A stretch of 64,000 nt of DNA from Treponema sp. (GTDB lineage Bacteria > Spirochaetota > Spirochaetia > Treponematales > Treponemataceae), in the NCBI GenBank assembly GCA_016286535.1, contig JAEESZ010000008.1:92475-156474 (forward strand). Direction: 5' to 3'. This document shows positions 9,570 to 18,328 of the stretch, in pieces. Every line of letters starts with the position of its first letter. Positions within the stretch are counted from its first letter, which is position 1. The position numbers and the translations under genes are program-made. The notes below the pieces were generated by a model. The model did not search any database. It had not been told where the DNA came from and saw only the letters and a list, made by a program, of their open reading frames with translations.

Positions 9570-9635
9570 GCAATTTAGACTGCTCATCTGAATTGCCGGC
9601 GTTTTATAAATCAGATGCAAAGTTTTATTAAACGC
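9570..9635 (+). promoter_or_regulatory. Structured leader of the rplM-rpsI mRNA
   Basis: Two hairpins can be read between the promoter and rplM. Hairpin 1 pairs GCAATTTAGA (9570-9579) with TCTGAATTGC (9587-9596), ten pairs with one G-U. Hairpin 2 pairs GCGTTTTATAAA (9599-9610) with TTTATTAAACGC (9624-9635), eleven pairs around one T-T mismatch. The sequence CATCTGA (9585-9591) in hairpin 1 is the exact complement of TCAGATG (9611-9617) in the loop of hairpin 2, so an alternative or pseudoknot pairing exists. L13 leaders that bind the ribosomal protein are known in other phyla; a comparable autoregulatory role here is inferred. Confidence 0.5.
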
Positions 9636-9669
9636 AGATAAACTTATTTTTTATTTTTAAGGTATTATC

Positions 9670-10098
9670 ATGGAAACAATTTTCGTTAAAGAATACGAAC
9701 AGGCTCGCAAATGGTATATTATTGATGCAGCCGGAAAACCAATGGGTCGTGTAGCTGCTAAAGCTGCATATATCGCTCGCGGTAAAAACAAATCAACATT
9801 TACAAAGAATCAGTTAATGGGTGATTTCGTAATCATCATTAATGCAGAAAAAGCAATTGTTACTGGCGGAAAAGAACAGAAAAAAATCTACTATCATCAC
9901 ACAGGATTTGTAGGTGGACTTCGCGCTCATACTTATGAAAAACTTCTTGCTAAAAAACCTACTGAACCAATGAAAATTGCTGTAGAAGGTATGCTTCCTA
10001 ACGGACGTCTTGGTCGCAAGATGATGGACAATGTTAAGATTTATGCAGGTGATGCTCATCCACACGCTGCTCAGAATCCACAGCCAATCGAACTTTAA
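9670..10098 (+). CDS. rplM: Large-subunit ribosomal protein L13 (uL13)
   Basis: At 142 residues it has the normal length of L13. It carries the family core: WYIIDAAGKPMGRVAAKAA near the N-terminus, GDFVIIINAEKAIVTGGK, KIYYHHTGFVGGLRA, and the C-terminal AVEGMLPNGRLGRKMMDNVK followed by HPHAAQNPQPIEL. The protein binds 23S rRNA early in 50S assembly. It forms the classical two-gene operon with rpsI, which follows after 15 bases. The start is preceded by TAAGGT. The leader carries paired structures that could serve autoregulation. Confidence 0.98.
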   Translation: METIFVKEYEQARKWYIIDAAGKPMGRVAAKAAYIARGKNKSTFTKNQLMGDFVIIINAEKAIVTGGKEQKKIYYHHTGFVGGLRAHTYEKLLAKKPTEPMKIAVEGMLPNGRLGRKMMDNVKIYAGDAHPHAAQNPQPIEL

Positions 10099-10113
10099 TT
10101 TAGGGGATAAAAA

Positions 10114-10506
10114 ATGGTAAAAAATATTGCTATTGGTACAGGAAGAAGAAAGACTGCTGTAGCTCGCGTATTTGTTCGCGATGGTTCAGGCAAAATTGTT
10201 GTAAACGGAAAAGATGTAAAAGATTATTTTAATTCTGATGCACAGATTCAGACTGTAAATCAGCCTTTGTTAGTAACTTCAATGGGAAATAAATACGATA
10301 TTCTTATTAATGTTCAGGGCGGAGGTATGAACGGTCAGGCTGCTGCTTGTTTACATGGTATTTCTCGTGCATTAGTTCAGATTGATCCAGATGCTCGTAC
10401 AGCTCTTAAAGCTAACGGATACCTTACACGTGATTCACGTATGGTTGAACGTAAAAAGTACGGACAGAAAGGTGCTCGTCGCCGCTTCCAGTTCTCAAAA
10501 CGTTAG
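10114..10506 (+). CDS. rpsI: Small-subunit ribosomal protein S9 (uS9)
   Basis: The 130-residue product has the S9 signatures GTGRRKTAVARVFVRDGSGK, the central GGGMNGQAAACLHGISRAL, and the invariant basic C-terminus KKYGQKGARRRFQFSKR, whose final Lys-Arg reaches toward P-site tRNA in the ribosome. It follows rplM by 15 bases with a GGGGA ribosome-binding site and is the end of the transcription unit: an intrinsic terminator begins 20 bases after the stop. Confidence 0.98.
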   Translation: MVKNIAIGTGRRKTAVARVFVRDGSGKIVVNGKDVKDYFNSDAQIQTVNQPLLVTSMGNKYDILINVQGGGMNGQAAACLHGISRALVQIDPDARTALKANGYLTRDSRMVERKKYGQKGARRRFQFSKR

Positions 10507-10525
10507 TTTTTATTTACTGCGTTAC

Positions 10526-10571
10526 AAAGCTGCTTAAAAGTTCACAAAGGACTTTTGGCAGCTTTTTTTTT
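10526..10571 (+). terminator. Intrinsic terminator after rpsI
   Basis: AAAGCTGC (10526-10533) pairs with GCAGCTTT (10558-10565), reinforced by inner AAAAGT / ACTTTT, and is followed by a run of T through 10571. It separates rpsI from recX. Confidence 0.88.
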
Positions 10572-10608
10572 GCCGCAAGATATACTATACTAAAGACAGG
10601 GGGTATTT

Positions 10609-11220
10609 GTGATAATAAAATCTTTTGTAGAAACTTCTTATAAAGGAATGTATAAACTTACATCCCAAGAGGGTACTTCTTTTTACATGAGAAAAGAATA
10701 CTCAGATGCTCTTTTAATCAATTTTGATTTACTTGAGGCAGGCTATGAACTGAACGAACAGCAGACAGAAAACTGCCTTGATAACGGACTTTGCTGTGCG
10801 GCTGAATTTAAGGCCCTGCAGTATCTTGCAAGGGCAGAACAGTCTTATACAGGACTTTACAAAAAACTTTTAGACAAGGGCCATAAATCAGAATATGCAG
10901 CTTTTGCCCTGTCTTATTTACAGAGAATCGGATATTTAAGCGACAGGCGTTTTGCCAGGGCCTGGCTTAATTCAAGAAGGACAAATCATTACGAAGGAAA
11001 AAGCCGTCTTTTAGCAGAACTTACAAAAAGGGGGATTTCTAAAGCTACAGCCCTGGATGCTCTTGATGAGTTTTTTCAGGAAAATGATGAAGACGAAATT
11101 CTTGCAAAAGCCTACGAAAAGCTTTCAAAAAATAAAAGCGGCGATAAACTTATCGCCGCCTTACTGAATCAGGGGTTTACCTATAAGCAGATTAAAGCTT
11201 TTCAATGTAAATTAACTTAG
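10609..11220 (+). CDS. recX: Regulatory protein RecX
   Basis: The 203-residue product matches RecX, the small three-helix-repeat protein that binds RecA filaments and damps recombinase activity. The recognisable stretch is AALQYLARAEQSYTGLYKKL-like (residues about 65-90) followed by YLQRIGYLSDRRFARAWLNS and LLAELTKRGISKATALDALD. The first 60 residues are a variable N-terminal region. Translation starts at GTG, with an AGGGGG ribosome-binding site eight bases upstream. recA is not adjacent, unlike in many bacteria. The 3' end overlaps the convergent alpha-galactosidase gene by 29 bases, so there is no room for a separate terminator. Confidence 0.88.
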   Translation: MIIKSFVETSYKGMYKLTSQEGTSFYMRKEYSDALLINFDLLEAGYELNEQQTENCLDNGLCCAAEFKALQYLARAEQSYTGLYKKLLDKGHKSEYAAFALSYLQRIGYLSDRRFARAWLNSRRTNHYEGKSRLLAELTKRGISKATALDALDEFFQENDEDEILAKAYEKLSKNKSGDKLIAALLNQGFTYKQIKAFQCKLT

Positions 11221-13396
11221 CGCTAAAATCACCCCAGTCACGTTTTACATTAAAGCCTGCATTTGCAATTGTACTTCCTTTTAAGGTAATGGCAGGGTAG
11301 TCATCACTGTTTTCATCAGGGAAGCTGATTTTATACATTGCATCTTCTGTTAAATTCTGTACCTTTATAAAGCGTGATTTATAGTTAGGATGATTTAATA
11401 CCTGAACTAAAGTTACTAAAGCCTTAGATTTATCTTTTGCAATACTTGCCCAGCAGTCAACTTGGCCGCCATTTGAATAGCTTAAGATTCTCTGATAATC
11501 ACCATTTCGTATAAGATCTCCGTATTTTTTGTATAATTCAATCTGGTGAGGAATCATGGCTCTGTCTTCTGCAGAAAGTTTTGTAATATCAAGCTCGTAG
11601 CCGAATGTTCCGCTTAAAGCAACATATCCTCTTGTTTTGAATGGGGTAACGCGGCCAACTGCATGGTTAGGACATACAGAAACGTGGGCGCCCATTGTAG
11701 AAAGCGGATAAATTAAAGAGGTTCCTTCCTGAATGGCAAGTCTTTCTATGGCATCAGTGTCATCACTGCACCAGATTTGAGGGCTATAGAAGAACATGCC
11801 GGGGTCAAATCTTGCACCTCCTCCGGAGCAGTTTTCGAGCAGAAGTTCTGGGAATTCTGTAATAAGACGTTCCTGCATTTCGTAAACTGCAAGTACATAG
11901 CGGTGGAAAAATTCACCGGTCTGGTCTGCAGGTAAATTAAGGCTTCCAATATCACAGAGCTGGCGGTTCATATCCCATTTTACATATTCAATGTTTGCGC
12001 TTCTTAAAATCTTTGCAACAGATTCATAAGCATAATCGCGCACTTCTTTACGGGTAATATCAAGAACATACTGTTCACGGCTCATTCCAGGTTCTCTTCC
12101 TGGAATCTGAATAGCCCAGTCAGGGTGAGAGCGGAAAAGATCAGAATCAGGAGAAATCATTTCCGGTTCAAACCAGATTCCAAATTTAAGGCCAAGTTTA
12201 TTTACCTCTTCAACAAGATGCTTTAAGCCGCCTTTAATTTTTTCTTCGTTTACAACCCAGTCACCTAAAGAACAGTTGTCGCTTTCTCTTTTTCCAAACC
12301 AGCCGTCATCCATAACAAGCATTTCTATTCCGTCTTTTGAGGCTTCTCTTGCAATGTCTAAGAGCTTGTCTGTATTAAAATTAAAATAAGTTGCTTCCCA
12401 GTTGTTGATTAAAACCGGGCGTGGAGATTTCTTGTAAGGAGAGCGGATTAAATGGTCACGGTATAAATCATGGAAAGTATTTGTCATGCCATTTAAACCT
12501 TTGTTAGAGAAGGTTAATACAGCCTGTGGAGTCTGGAAGCTGTCTCCTCCCTTAAGTTTCCAGCAGAATTCTTCAGGATTAATTCCCATGGAAATTCTAA
12601 GGGAATAAAACTGAGTTTTCTGAACGTTTGCAATAAAGTTTCCGCTGTAAATAAAGTTTAAGCCCCATACACGGCCGGTGTTAAAGTCTGCATTGTGGTC
12701 CAGAAGGGCAATAAATGGATGTTCCTGGTGACTTGATTCACCTCTAATGGAAACAATGCCCTGGTTTCCCATGTGAACCGGATGACGTTCAATATGGCGT
12801 TCTCTTGCCCAGGAACCATGCAGGGTAATAACATCAAAATTATCATCATCCATATCAAAAGAAGCAGAAAGTGCTTTTGTAATATAAAGATTCTGTGAGC
12901 CTTTGTTTATGATTGTAGAAGAGCGGATTACTGCATCAAGGTTTTCAAAAATGGTGTAATTTAACACAACCTCAAGATTTAAAACAGGGTCTTCTGTTGT
13001 AATTTCAAGAGTCTGACAATCCTTGGAATCTCCGAATACGTAAGGAAGTCCTTTTAATACCTGGTTTCCCTTAATAATTTTGTGAGATTTATATTTTAAT
13101 TCAACAGCATTGTTTCCGTTTTCGTTTTTAATGGCAAGGGCTGTTTCACGAAAATCGCCGATGCCGGAAGTTGGCATTTCCATTGGAAGAAAATCCATAA
13201 GGGTGAGTTTTTCGCGAAATGTTGTGCCGTTTCCCTTGAAGTACTCGTTTTGTCGTGAAAGGTAGCTCAGGTTGTCGTCCAGCTTTGGACCAAAGTAAGA
13301 GTGAGAGAGGTAACCCTTTTCAGAAATTGTAATAAAATAGCTTGAATTTCTGGTGTTAAGACTAAAAGTCTTGTCTTCCTGATTAAAAATAATCAT
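11192..13396 (-). CDS. Alpha-galactosidase, GH36 family
   Basis: This 734-residue cytoplasmic enzyme (no signal peptide) has the GH36 layout: an N-terminal beta-supersandwich, a TIM-barrel core and a C-terminal beta domain. The nucleophile motif is EYVKWDMNRQ, the acid/base region is WCSDDTDAIERL, and LLENCSGGGARFDPGMFFYS and GWFGKRESD line the active site. It should release galactose from raffinose-type or galactomannan-derived oligosaccharides taken into the cell. The start at 13396 (MIIFNQEDKT) is chosen because AGGAG lies eight bases upstream; an in-frame ATG at 13426 has no such site and overlaps the upstream gene. It is co-directional with the histidine phosphatase gene 20 bases upstream. 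Confidence 0.93.
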   Translation of the reverse strand: MIIFNQEDKTFSLNTRNSSYFITISEKGYLSHSYFGPKLDDNLSYLSRQNEYFKGNGTTFREKLTLMDFLPMEMPTSGIGDFRETALAIKNENGNNAVELKYKSHKIIKGNQVLKGLPYVFGDSKDCQTLEITTEDPVLNLEVVLNYTIFENLDAVIRSSTIINKGSQNLYITKALSASFDMDDDNFDVITLHGSWARERHIERHPVHMGNQGIVSIRGESSHQEHPFIALLDHNADFNTGRVWGLNFIYSGNFIANVQKTQFYSLRISMGINPEEFCWKLKGGDSFQTPQAVLTFSNKGLNGMTNTFHDLYRDHLIRSPYKKSPRPVLINNWEATYFNFNTDKLLDIAREASKDGIEMLVMDDGWFGKRESDNCSLGDWVVNEEKIKGGLKHLVEEVNKLGLKFGIWFEPEMISPDSDLFRSHPDWAIQIPGREPGMSREQYVLDITRKEVRDYAYESVAKILRSANIEYVKWDMNRQLCDIGSLNLPADQTGEFFHRYVLAVYEMQERLITEFPELLLENCSGGGARFDPGMFFYSPQIWCSDDTDAIERLAIQEGTSLIYPLSTMGAHVSVCPNHAVGRVTPFKTRGYVALSGTFGYELDITKLSAEDRAMIPHQIELYKKYGDLIRNGDYQRILSYSNGGQVDCWASIAKDKSKALVTLVQVLNHPNYKSRFIKVQNLTEDAMYKISFPDENSDDYPAITLKGSTIANAGFNVKRDWGDFSAKLIYIEKL

Positions 13397-13415
13397 AAAA
13401 TGCTCCTGATTTTTT

Positions 13416-14231
13416 TTATATTTCATTTAATACATTTGCAAAATAACCGCTTGAACTTATAGGTTCGCCACCATTTGTAAGGTGATTTGTATCGCCTAAA
13501 CGTTCAACCCTAAAATCTGCCTGGCCCGGAATTCTTTCTTCGCTGTTTAAAACAGTAATGGAAGTTGGGGCAACGTAAAAGCCCTGCCATAACTGCATTG
13601 GCGATAGCCCTGTAAGATGGGCAATTATGGTAAACATAACTCCAAGATGACAGAAGAACAGAAGACAGGTATCTTCCGGGTAATCATTCTTTATTGATTT
13701 TAAGTGATAGGGATTTTCCTTGTCTGAACTGTGCCAGTTAGGATTTTCTACAGGATTTTTTACATAGTAAAAACCCTTTTTATTTCTAGTGTAGCCGTAA
13801 CTTTCTAAAATTGCGTCAAAGCCGTCGCAAACTTCCCTGTAGTGCTTTTCTATATTTCCCGATTTAAGATATTTGGTTTTTGTCCATTTGTCCTTGTTAA
13901 AAAAATCTTTATGGGCATAAAAGTATTCAGGAAGTAAATCCCAGGGCATTTTTTCTTTTCCTGCAAGGCCTGGATCCGGATAATTTTTTGGAAGTATTCC
14001 CTTGTAATTAAATTCCTGCAGCCAGTTTAAGGTTTTTGCTTCTCTTCCAAGTGCTTTAAGGCTTGGGGCTGCAGTTTCTTTTGCTCTTCCAAGAGGGGAC
14101 TGGTAAATATCTGTAATGTTATTCCAGCGGCATACCCGCTTTGTAAGTAATTCGACTTCTCTTTTTCCTTTTTCTGTAAGAGAGTCGTGTTCGTAATCAG
14201 GATCGCCGTGGCGGATAAAAATTAACCTCAT
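13416..14231 (-). CDS. Histidine phosphatase superfamily protein
   Basis: The N-terminus MRLIFIRHGDPDYEHDSLTE carries the RHG catalytic motif of the phosphoglycerate-mutase-like branch; YQSPLGRAKETA and the second histidine in FFCHLGVMFTIIAHL complete the active-site set. It is 271 residues, longer than a simple cobC/SixA-type enzyme, with an insert between residues about 75 and 170 rich in Tyr, Lys and Asn. Substrate cannot be read from sequence; sugar phosphates are plausible next to the alpha-galactosidase gene. The start is taken as ATG at 14231 rather than TTG at 14237: a TATACT box ends six bases before that ATG, which suggests a leaderless message. No Shine-Dalgarno is present. Confidence 0.82.
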   Translation of the reverse strand: MRLIFIRHGDPDYEHDSLTEKGKREVELLTKRVCRWNNITDIYQSPLGRAKETAAPSLKALGREAKTLNWLQEFNYKGILPKNYPDPGLAGKEKMPWDLLPEYFYAHKDFFNKDKWTKTKYLKSGNIEKHYREVCDGFDAILESYGYTRNKKGFYYVKNPVENPNWHSSDKENPYHLKSIKNDYPEDTCLLFFCHLGVMFTIIAHLTGLSPMQLWQGFYVAPTSITVLNSEERIPGQADFRVERLGDTNHLTNGGEPISSSGYFANVLNEI

Positions 14232-14299
14232 GGCCAAAGTATAGCATAGTCTTTTAGTTAAAAAAAGTTATTTTTTACTTTTTTTAGTTAAAAAAAAGT

Positions 14300-14333
14300 C
14301 CGACACAGATAAAAAAAGCCCGCCGCAGATAAA
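14300..14333. repeat. Two 14-bp direct repeats spaced by exactly 20 bp upstream of the degenerate-GGDEF gene
   Basis: CCGACACAGATAAA (14300-14313) and CCGCCGCAGATAAA (14320-14333) match at 12 of 14 positions and begin 20 bp apart, two helical turns. They lie 55-90 bp upstream of the -10 box at 14388. A second partial symmetry, GCCCGC with GCGGGC near 14359-14364, spans the right copy. This resembles a tandem regulator-binding site, but no regulator is known. Confidence 0.35.
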
Positions 14334-14402
14334 CTTTAGCGCTTGTCATATAAAGATAAGCGGGCGACATAGCTTTTGTTTTTGTGTTATAATAGGAACA
14401 CT

Positions 14403-15866
14403 ATGAAAAGAAAATGGTATAGCAGTTTATTAATCAAGTTTGCCCTTATTTTTCTTGTTTTTACTTTAATTGAAGTTGTTTTTAGTGGCGTTACAACTTA
14501 CTTAAATCAGGTTAATACTTATAAAATGCAGAGTCTGCAGAATATCAGTGGAATTGGAGATTACCTGCAGGAGCTGCTTATTTCTGACGGAAAAAGTTTT
14601 CAAAACTATCAGAATTATTATATAGAAAATTATGCAAAGATGAATGTTCCCGCAGATTTTTCTGAAGAGCAGACCATCTCCCTTAACAGCTCTTTTAAGG
14701 ATTCCCTTTCTTTTTATGAATATCTTCATAAATACTATCTGCTTGCTTTTGAAAAGGCAAAAAAAGCCTTCAATATTCCTTACGCCTATTATCTGGTTCC
14801 CCAGGAAGAAAACTTTCATGTACTTTATGTTATAGATGGAAAATCAAGCCTTAAGGATTCTGACGGTAATAAAAGCAGCCAGGGGCAGAATCTTTATCTT
14901 GGCGAAAATGTTTATAACGATCCAAAAGATTATTCTCTTTTATGGAAAACCTGGTTTACCGGCGAAAAACAGGATGATTTTGAACTTTTACATACACAAA
15001 GGGGAAGGAACTATGCCTACTATACTCCTGTAATAATTGACGGAAAAAAGATGGGATTGATTGGAATAGAAATGGAAGTTGTAGATGTCCGAAAATCAAT
15101 TTTTGATAATACCCTTAAACAGACTTTGGAAATTTCTTTAGTTCTTATTCTTTTAATTGCCCTGCTGCTTATCTTTATTAATAAAAGGGTAATTTCTAAA
15201 ATCATAAAACTGGAAGCAAATATTATTGAATATTCTGCCCATAAAAATACTAAGATTTCCAAAAATATTAAGGCCATTGCCAGGGGAAATGACGAGATTG
15301 ATTCTCTTGCAAAACAGTTTGCAAAGATGATTGTAAATCTTGAAGATTATATGAAAAACCTTGCCAAAACTTCCCGCGATTTACAGGATACCAAGCAGTG
15401 GGCTAACGAGAATAACGTACTTGCAAATAAAGACCCTCTTACCGGTGTTCGTAATAAAGTTGCCTTTGAAAATCAGATTAAGCGTCTTGAATGGCAGCTT
15501 TCTGATGGTCATACAGATTTTGGTTTTGTTATTATAAGGCTTAAGGACCTTAAGAAAATTTACAGTAGTGAAGGAAACGAAAAAGGGGATTCTGTTTTAA
15601 AAACCCTCTGTTTTTTAATTTGTCATGTTTTCAGTAATTCCCTGGTATTCAGAATTGAAAGCGATTCATTCCTTGTAATTCTTGAAAAGGATGATTTTGT
15701 AAAAGAAGCTGAACTTATAGAAAACTTCAATAAACAATTAAAGGAAACTGCTTTTGAAAGTTCAGAAAGTGTAACAACTTCCCTTGGTCTTGCCTTGTAT
15801 AATCCTAAAGAAGATAAGGATGTTCTTTCTGTTTACAGCAGGGCAGAAGATGATTTGAATTCTTAA
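14403..15866 (+). CDS. Membrane-bound signalling protein with HAMP and degenerate GGDEF domain
   Basis: Residues 9-30 form the first membrane helix, a roughly 200-residue periplasmic sensor region follows (Cache-like by layout, with repeated Tyr-rich strands), and a second helix LVLILLIALLLIFI precedes a HAMP-like linker. The C-terminal domain begins with NKDPLTGVRNKVAFENQI, the classic GGDEF start, but the active-site loop reads RIESDSFLVIL (Glu419-Phe423) in place of GGDEF. It should therefore not make c-di-GMP and may be a binding or regulatory protein. The start is ATG at 14403, with AGGAA upstream; the longer in-frame ATG at 14376 would cover the -10 box TATAAT at 14388-14393. A bidirectional terminator follows. 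Confidence 0.85.
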   Translation: MKRKWYSSLLIKFALIFLVFTLIEVVFSGVTTYLNQVNTYKMQSLQNISGIGDYLQELLISDGKSFQNYQNYYIENYAKMNVPADFSEEQTISLNSSFKDSLSFYEYLHKYYLLAFEKAKKAFNIPYAYYLVPQEENFHVLYVIDGKSSLKDSDGNKSSQGQNLYLGENVYNDPKDYSLLWKTWFTGEKQDDFELLHTQRGRNYAYYTPVIIDGKKMGLIGIEMEVVDVRKSIFDNTLKQTLEISLVLILLIALLLIFINKRVISKIIKLEANIIEYSAHKNTKISKNIKAIARGNDEIDSLAKQFAKMIVNLEDYMKNLAKTSRDLQDTKQWANENNVLANKDPLTGVRNKVAFENQIKRLEWQLSDGHTDFGFVIIRLKDLKKIYSSEGNEKGDSVLKTLCFLICHVFSNSLVFRIESDSFLVILEKDDFVKEAELIENFNKQLKETAFESSESVTTSLGLALYNPKEDKDVLSVYSRAEDDLNS

Positions 15867-15873
15867 AGAGCAT

Positions 15874-15910
15874 AAAAAAAGGGAAAGCATTTCTGCTTTC
15901 CCTTTTTTTT
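15874..15910. terminator. Bidirectional intrinsic terminator
   Basis: A-run, GGGAAAGCA (15881-15889), loop TTTC, TGCTTTCCC (15894-15902), T-run. It can end transcription of both the plus-strand sensor gene and the convergent minus-strand glyA. Confidence 0.92.
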
Positions 15911-15920
15911 AGCTTATTTT

Positions 15921-17423
15921 TTAAGCCTTTACAAATTCCTTTTTAAGGAAGTCTAAGTCAAGTTCAGGATAAAGTACGTGAGCTGAAAGAAGCTTGTTTA
16001 CACGTTCGCGTGCTGCAGCTACTGTATCATCACTGATTTCGATTTTACCCTTTGCAGGTTTGCCTTCTTTTGTAAGGCCAGGCTTTGTGTTTTTAAGAAC
16101 AAAATCGATGATATCTGCAACTTCCTGCATATCTTTTTCGTTCATGCCTAAAGTTGTAAGACCTGGAGTTCCAATACGGATTCCAGATGTCCACCAGGCG
16201 CCGTTTTTGTCGTAAGGGAGGGCGTTAGCGTTAGCTGTTACACCACACTTGAACAATGCAGCTTCTGCCTGTTTTCCTGTTAAGCCGTAAACTGTTACAT
16301 CACAAAGCATAAGGTGATTGTCTGTACCGCCAGTCTGAAGAGGAATATTGTGAGCTTTACAGCCTTCTGCAAGAGCCTGAGCATTCTTTACAACCTGCTG
16401 TGCCCATGCCTGGTAAGCTGGTGTGCGGGCTTCTTTGAAAGCAATTGCTTTTGCTGCCATAATGTGTCCGAGTGGACCACCGAGTACCATAGGACAACCC
16501 TTGTTTACGTAATCAGCAAATTCTTTTTTGCAGAGAATCATAGCACCGCGTGGACCACGTAAAGTTTTGTGAGTTGTTGTTGTTACAATGTCTGCCCATT
16601 TTACAGGATCGTAATCACCTGTAAATACTTTTCCGGCAACAAGACCGGCAAAGTGAGCCATATCTACCATTAATACTGCTCCGCATTTGTCTGCAATTTC
16701 GCGGAAGCGTTTGAAGTTGATTTTTCTTGGGTAAGCAGAGAAACCTGTCAAAAGAATAAGAGGTTTAACTTCCATAGCCTGTTTTTCAATTGCATCGTAG
16801 TCAAGAAGACCGGTTTCTTTGTCTACACCGTATGGATGACTTTCAAACATGCGGGCAGAAACGTTCATTTTGTATCCGTGGGTAAGGTGACCACCGCAAG
16901 AGTAGTCAAGACCCATTAATTTCTGATTTCCAAATTTTTTGCGGAGTGCATCAAACTGTTCGTCTGTAAGGTCGTTTAATGATTTTACTCCAAGTTCTTC
17001 TAAAGTTGGTGTTTCAACTTTTGCTGAAAGAATAGCCCAGTAAGCAACAAGGTTTGTGTCAGCTCCGGAATGAGGCTGAACATAAGCATAGTCAGCACCA
17101 AATAAAGCTTCTGCTTCGTGGGCTGCAGTGTTTTCTACAGCATCAATATTAACGCATCCGCCATAATAACGGTGCTCAGGATATCCTTCTGCATATTTGT
17201 CTGTAAGAAGGTTTCCCATAGCGGCCTGTACGTTGAGCGAACAGTAGTTTTCGCTGGCAACGAGCTTTAAGTGACTTCTCTGGTTTTCCAGTTCGTTTAC
17301 AATGCTTGCGGCAATGTCTGGTCCAACTGCAGCAACCTGCTGAAGGTTTGCAACATAAGCAGTCATTGCAGGATTTGGTTTTCCGTTTGTGGCTGCAAGA
17401 TAGTTTTCTAATGGTGTTGGCAT
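15921..17423 (-). CDS. glyA: Serine hydroxymethyltransferase
   Basis: PLP enzyme that interconverts serine and glycine and loads one-carbon units onto tetrahydrofolate. The PLP-lysine motif is visible in TTTTHKTLRGPRGAMI; other family stretches are LVASENYCS, YAEGYPEHRYYGGCVN, VQPHSGADTNLVAYWA and the C-terminal RIGTPGLTTLGM. At 500 residues it is longer than the 420-residue E. coli enzyme, with a 30-residue N-terminal extension and an insert around residues 145-180 (VETPTLEELGVKSLNDL), both seen in spirochaetal forms as far as I recall. The gene stands alone between terminators; a GAGGAT ribosome-binding site precedes the ATG. Confidence 0.96.
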   Translation of the reverse strand: MPTPLENYLAATNGKPNPAMTAYVANLQQVAAVGPDIAASIVNELENQRSHLKLVASENYCSLNVQAAMGNLLTDKYAEGYPEHRYYGGCVNIDAVENTAAHEAEALFGADYAYVQPHSGADTNLVAYWAILSAKVETPTLEELGVKSLNDLTDEQFDALRKKFGNQKLMGLDYSCGGHLTHGYKMNVSARMFESHPYGVDKETGLLDYDAIEKQAMEVKPLILLTGFSAYPRKINFKRFREIADKCGAVLMVDMAHFAGLVAGKVFTGDYDPVKWADIVTTTTHKTLRGPRGAMILCKKEFADYVNKGCPMVLGGPLGHIMAAKAIAFKEARTPAYQAWAQQVVKNAQALAEGCKAHNIPLQTGGTDNHLMLCDVTVYGLTGKQAEAALFKCGVTANANALPYDKNGAWWTSGIRIGTPGLTTLGMNEKDMQEVADIIDFVLKNTKPGLTKEGKPAKGKIEISDDTVAAARERVNKLLSAHVLYPELDLDFLKKEFVKA

Positions 17424-17493
17424 TTTTATCCTCGATATGTGATTTTAATTATATTAAATTATTTTAGCGGATTTTAAGAGTTTGTGGAATAGT

Positions 17494-17527
17494 AAAAAAA
17501 AGACCAGAAACTGACAGTCTCTGGTCT
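17494..17527 (-). terminator. Intrinsic terminator after the small lipoprotein gene
   Basis: Read on the minus strand: AGACCAGA, a loop of about ten bases, TCTGGTCT, then a run of T (plus-strand A-run 17494-17500). It lies between the lipoprotein stop at 17558 and glyA downstream. Confidence 0.82.
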
Positions 17528-17557
17528 AAATGAAAAAATCTTTATTAACCGTAACTA

Positions 17558-18115
17558 TTATTCAACAGTTACTGATTTTACAGTTACTTTAATTGAGTCT
17601 GTTTCTTCGTCTCCGCCCCATTTATAAGCATTAAATTTTACGAATAACTGATTTGATTCACTTTCGGCAGTAAAGCTTTTTGTAATTGTACCTGTTGCTG
17701 CATCTGCATCAAAATATATGGTTCCACCACTTGTAGATGTTGTTGAATACATAGAAGTGCCATCTTTTAATAAAGAACCGCAGAATTTTGGAGTTAATGT
17801 GCTGTCTTTCCAGGAATCTGTTGCATAATCAAAAGTAACAGTTACTGTTTTACCAGCTGCAATTGAAGATTTATCTTCGTTAATCCATACAATAAAACCA
17901 CTTCCACTGTATTTACTTACAAAAGTAGATTCAAATGTACCGTCTCCATTGTCTGTTACAGCAGCAGCACTGCTTACAGCACTTTCCCATTTTCTTGCTG
18001 TTTCAGTATTTTCTTCATTTCCTGTTGTTGGATCAGAAGTTGATGTGTTTGGACAGCCCATAAAGAATACACAAGCAGCCAGTAAAGCTGTTAAACCAAA
18101 AATAACTTTTTTCAT
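17558..18115 (-). CDS. Small lipoprotein, function unknown
   Basis: A 185-residue protein with the lipoprotein signal LTALLAACVFFMGC, cysteine at residue 21, followed by a Thr/Ser/Glu linker and a single beta-rich domain of about 140 residues ending in VKVTVKSVTVE. The pattern of aromatic residues on strands (IVWINEDKSS, LFVKFNAYKWGG) resembles carbohydrate-binding beta-sandwiches, but I cannot assign one. AGGAGGA stands eight bases before the ATG, the strongest ribosome-binding site in the window. It is monocistronic, with its own terminator. Surface or periplasmic location is inferred. Confidence 0.72.
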   Translation of the reverse strand: MKKVIFGLTALLAACVFFMGCPNTSTSDPTTGNEENTETARKWESAVSSAAAVTDNGDGTFESTFVSKYSGSGFIVWINEDKSSIAAGKTVTVTFDYATDSWKDSTLTPKFCGSLLKDGTSMYSTTSTSGGTIYFDADAATGTITKSFTAESESNQLFVKFNAYKWGGDEETDSIKVTVKSVTVE

Positions 18116-18292
18116 GATTTCCTCCTAATGAAATCTTGTAATTTGTTTTAATTTGAAAGTTTTATTTAACTCTCTAAAAAAATTGTAAAACGATTAATTT
18201 GGGGGCGGTATAGGTGAAATCCCTTGCAATTGAAAAATTATTCAAAAATAGGGAAAAACACTTAGGCACTAAAAGTGTTTAGAATATCCTTT

Positions 18293-18322
18293 TTGACGAA
18301 TCCTGCATTTTTCATCTATAAT
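18293..18322 (+). promoter_or_regulatory. Promoter placing the transcription start at the ATG of the M28-like peptidase gene
   Basis: TTGACG (18293-18298), 18-base spacer, TATAAT (18317-18322), then six bases before the ATG at 18329. A start about seven bases after the -10 box would produce a leaderless mRNA. Confidence 0.6.
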
Positions 18323-18328
18323 ATTAAT

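Noticed and set aside
13397..13426. N-terminal extension of the alpha-galactosidase
   Set aside because: The ribosome-binding site AGGAG lies within this extension and points to ATG 13396.
14376..14402. Upstream start for the degenerate GGDEF gene
   Set aside because: It would place the -10 box inside the coding region and lacks a ribosome-binding site; ATG 14403 fits the membrane-protein N-terminus.
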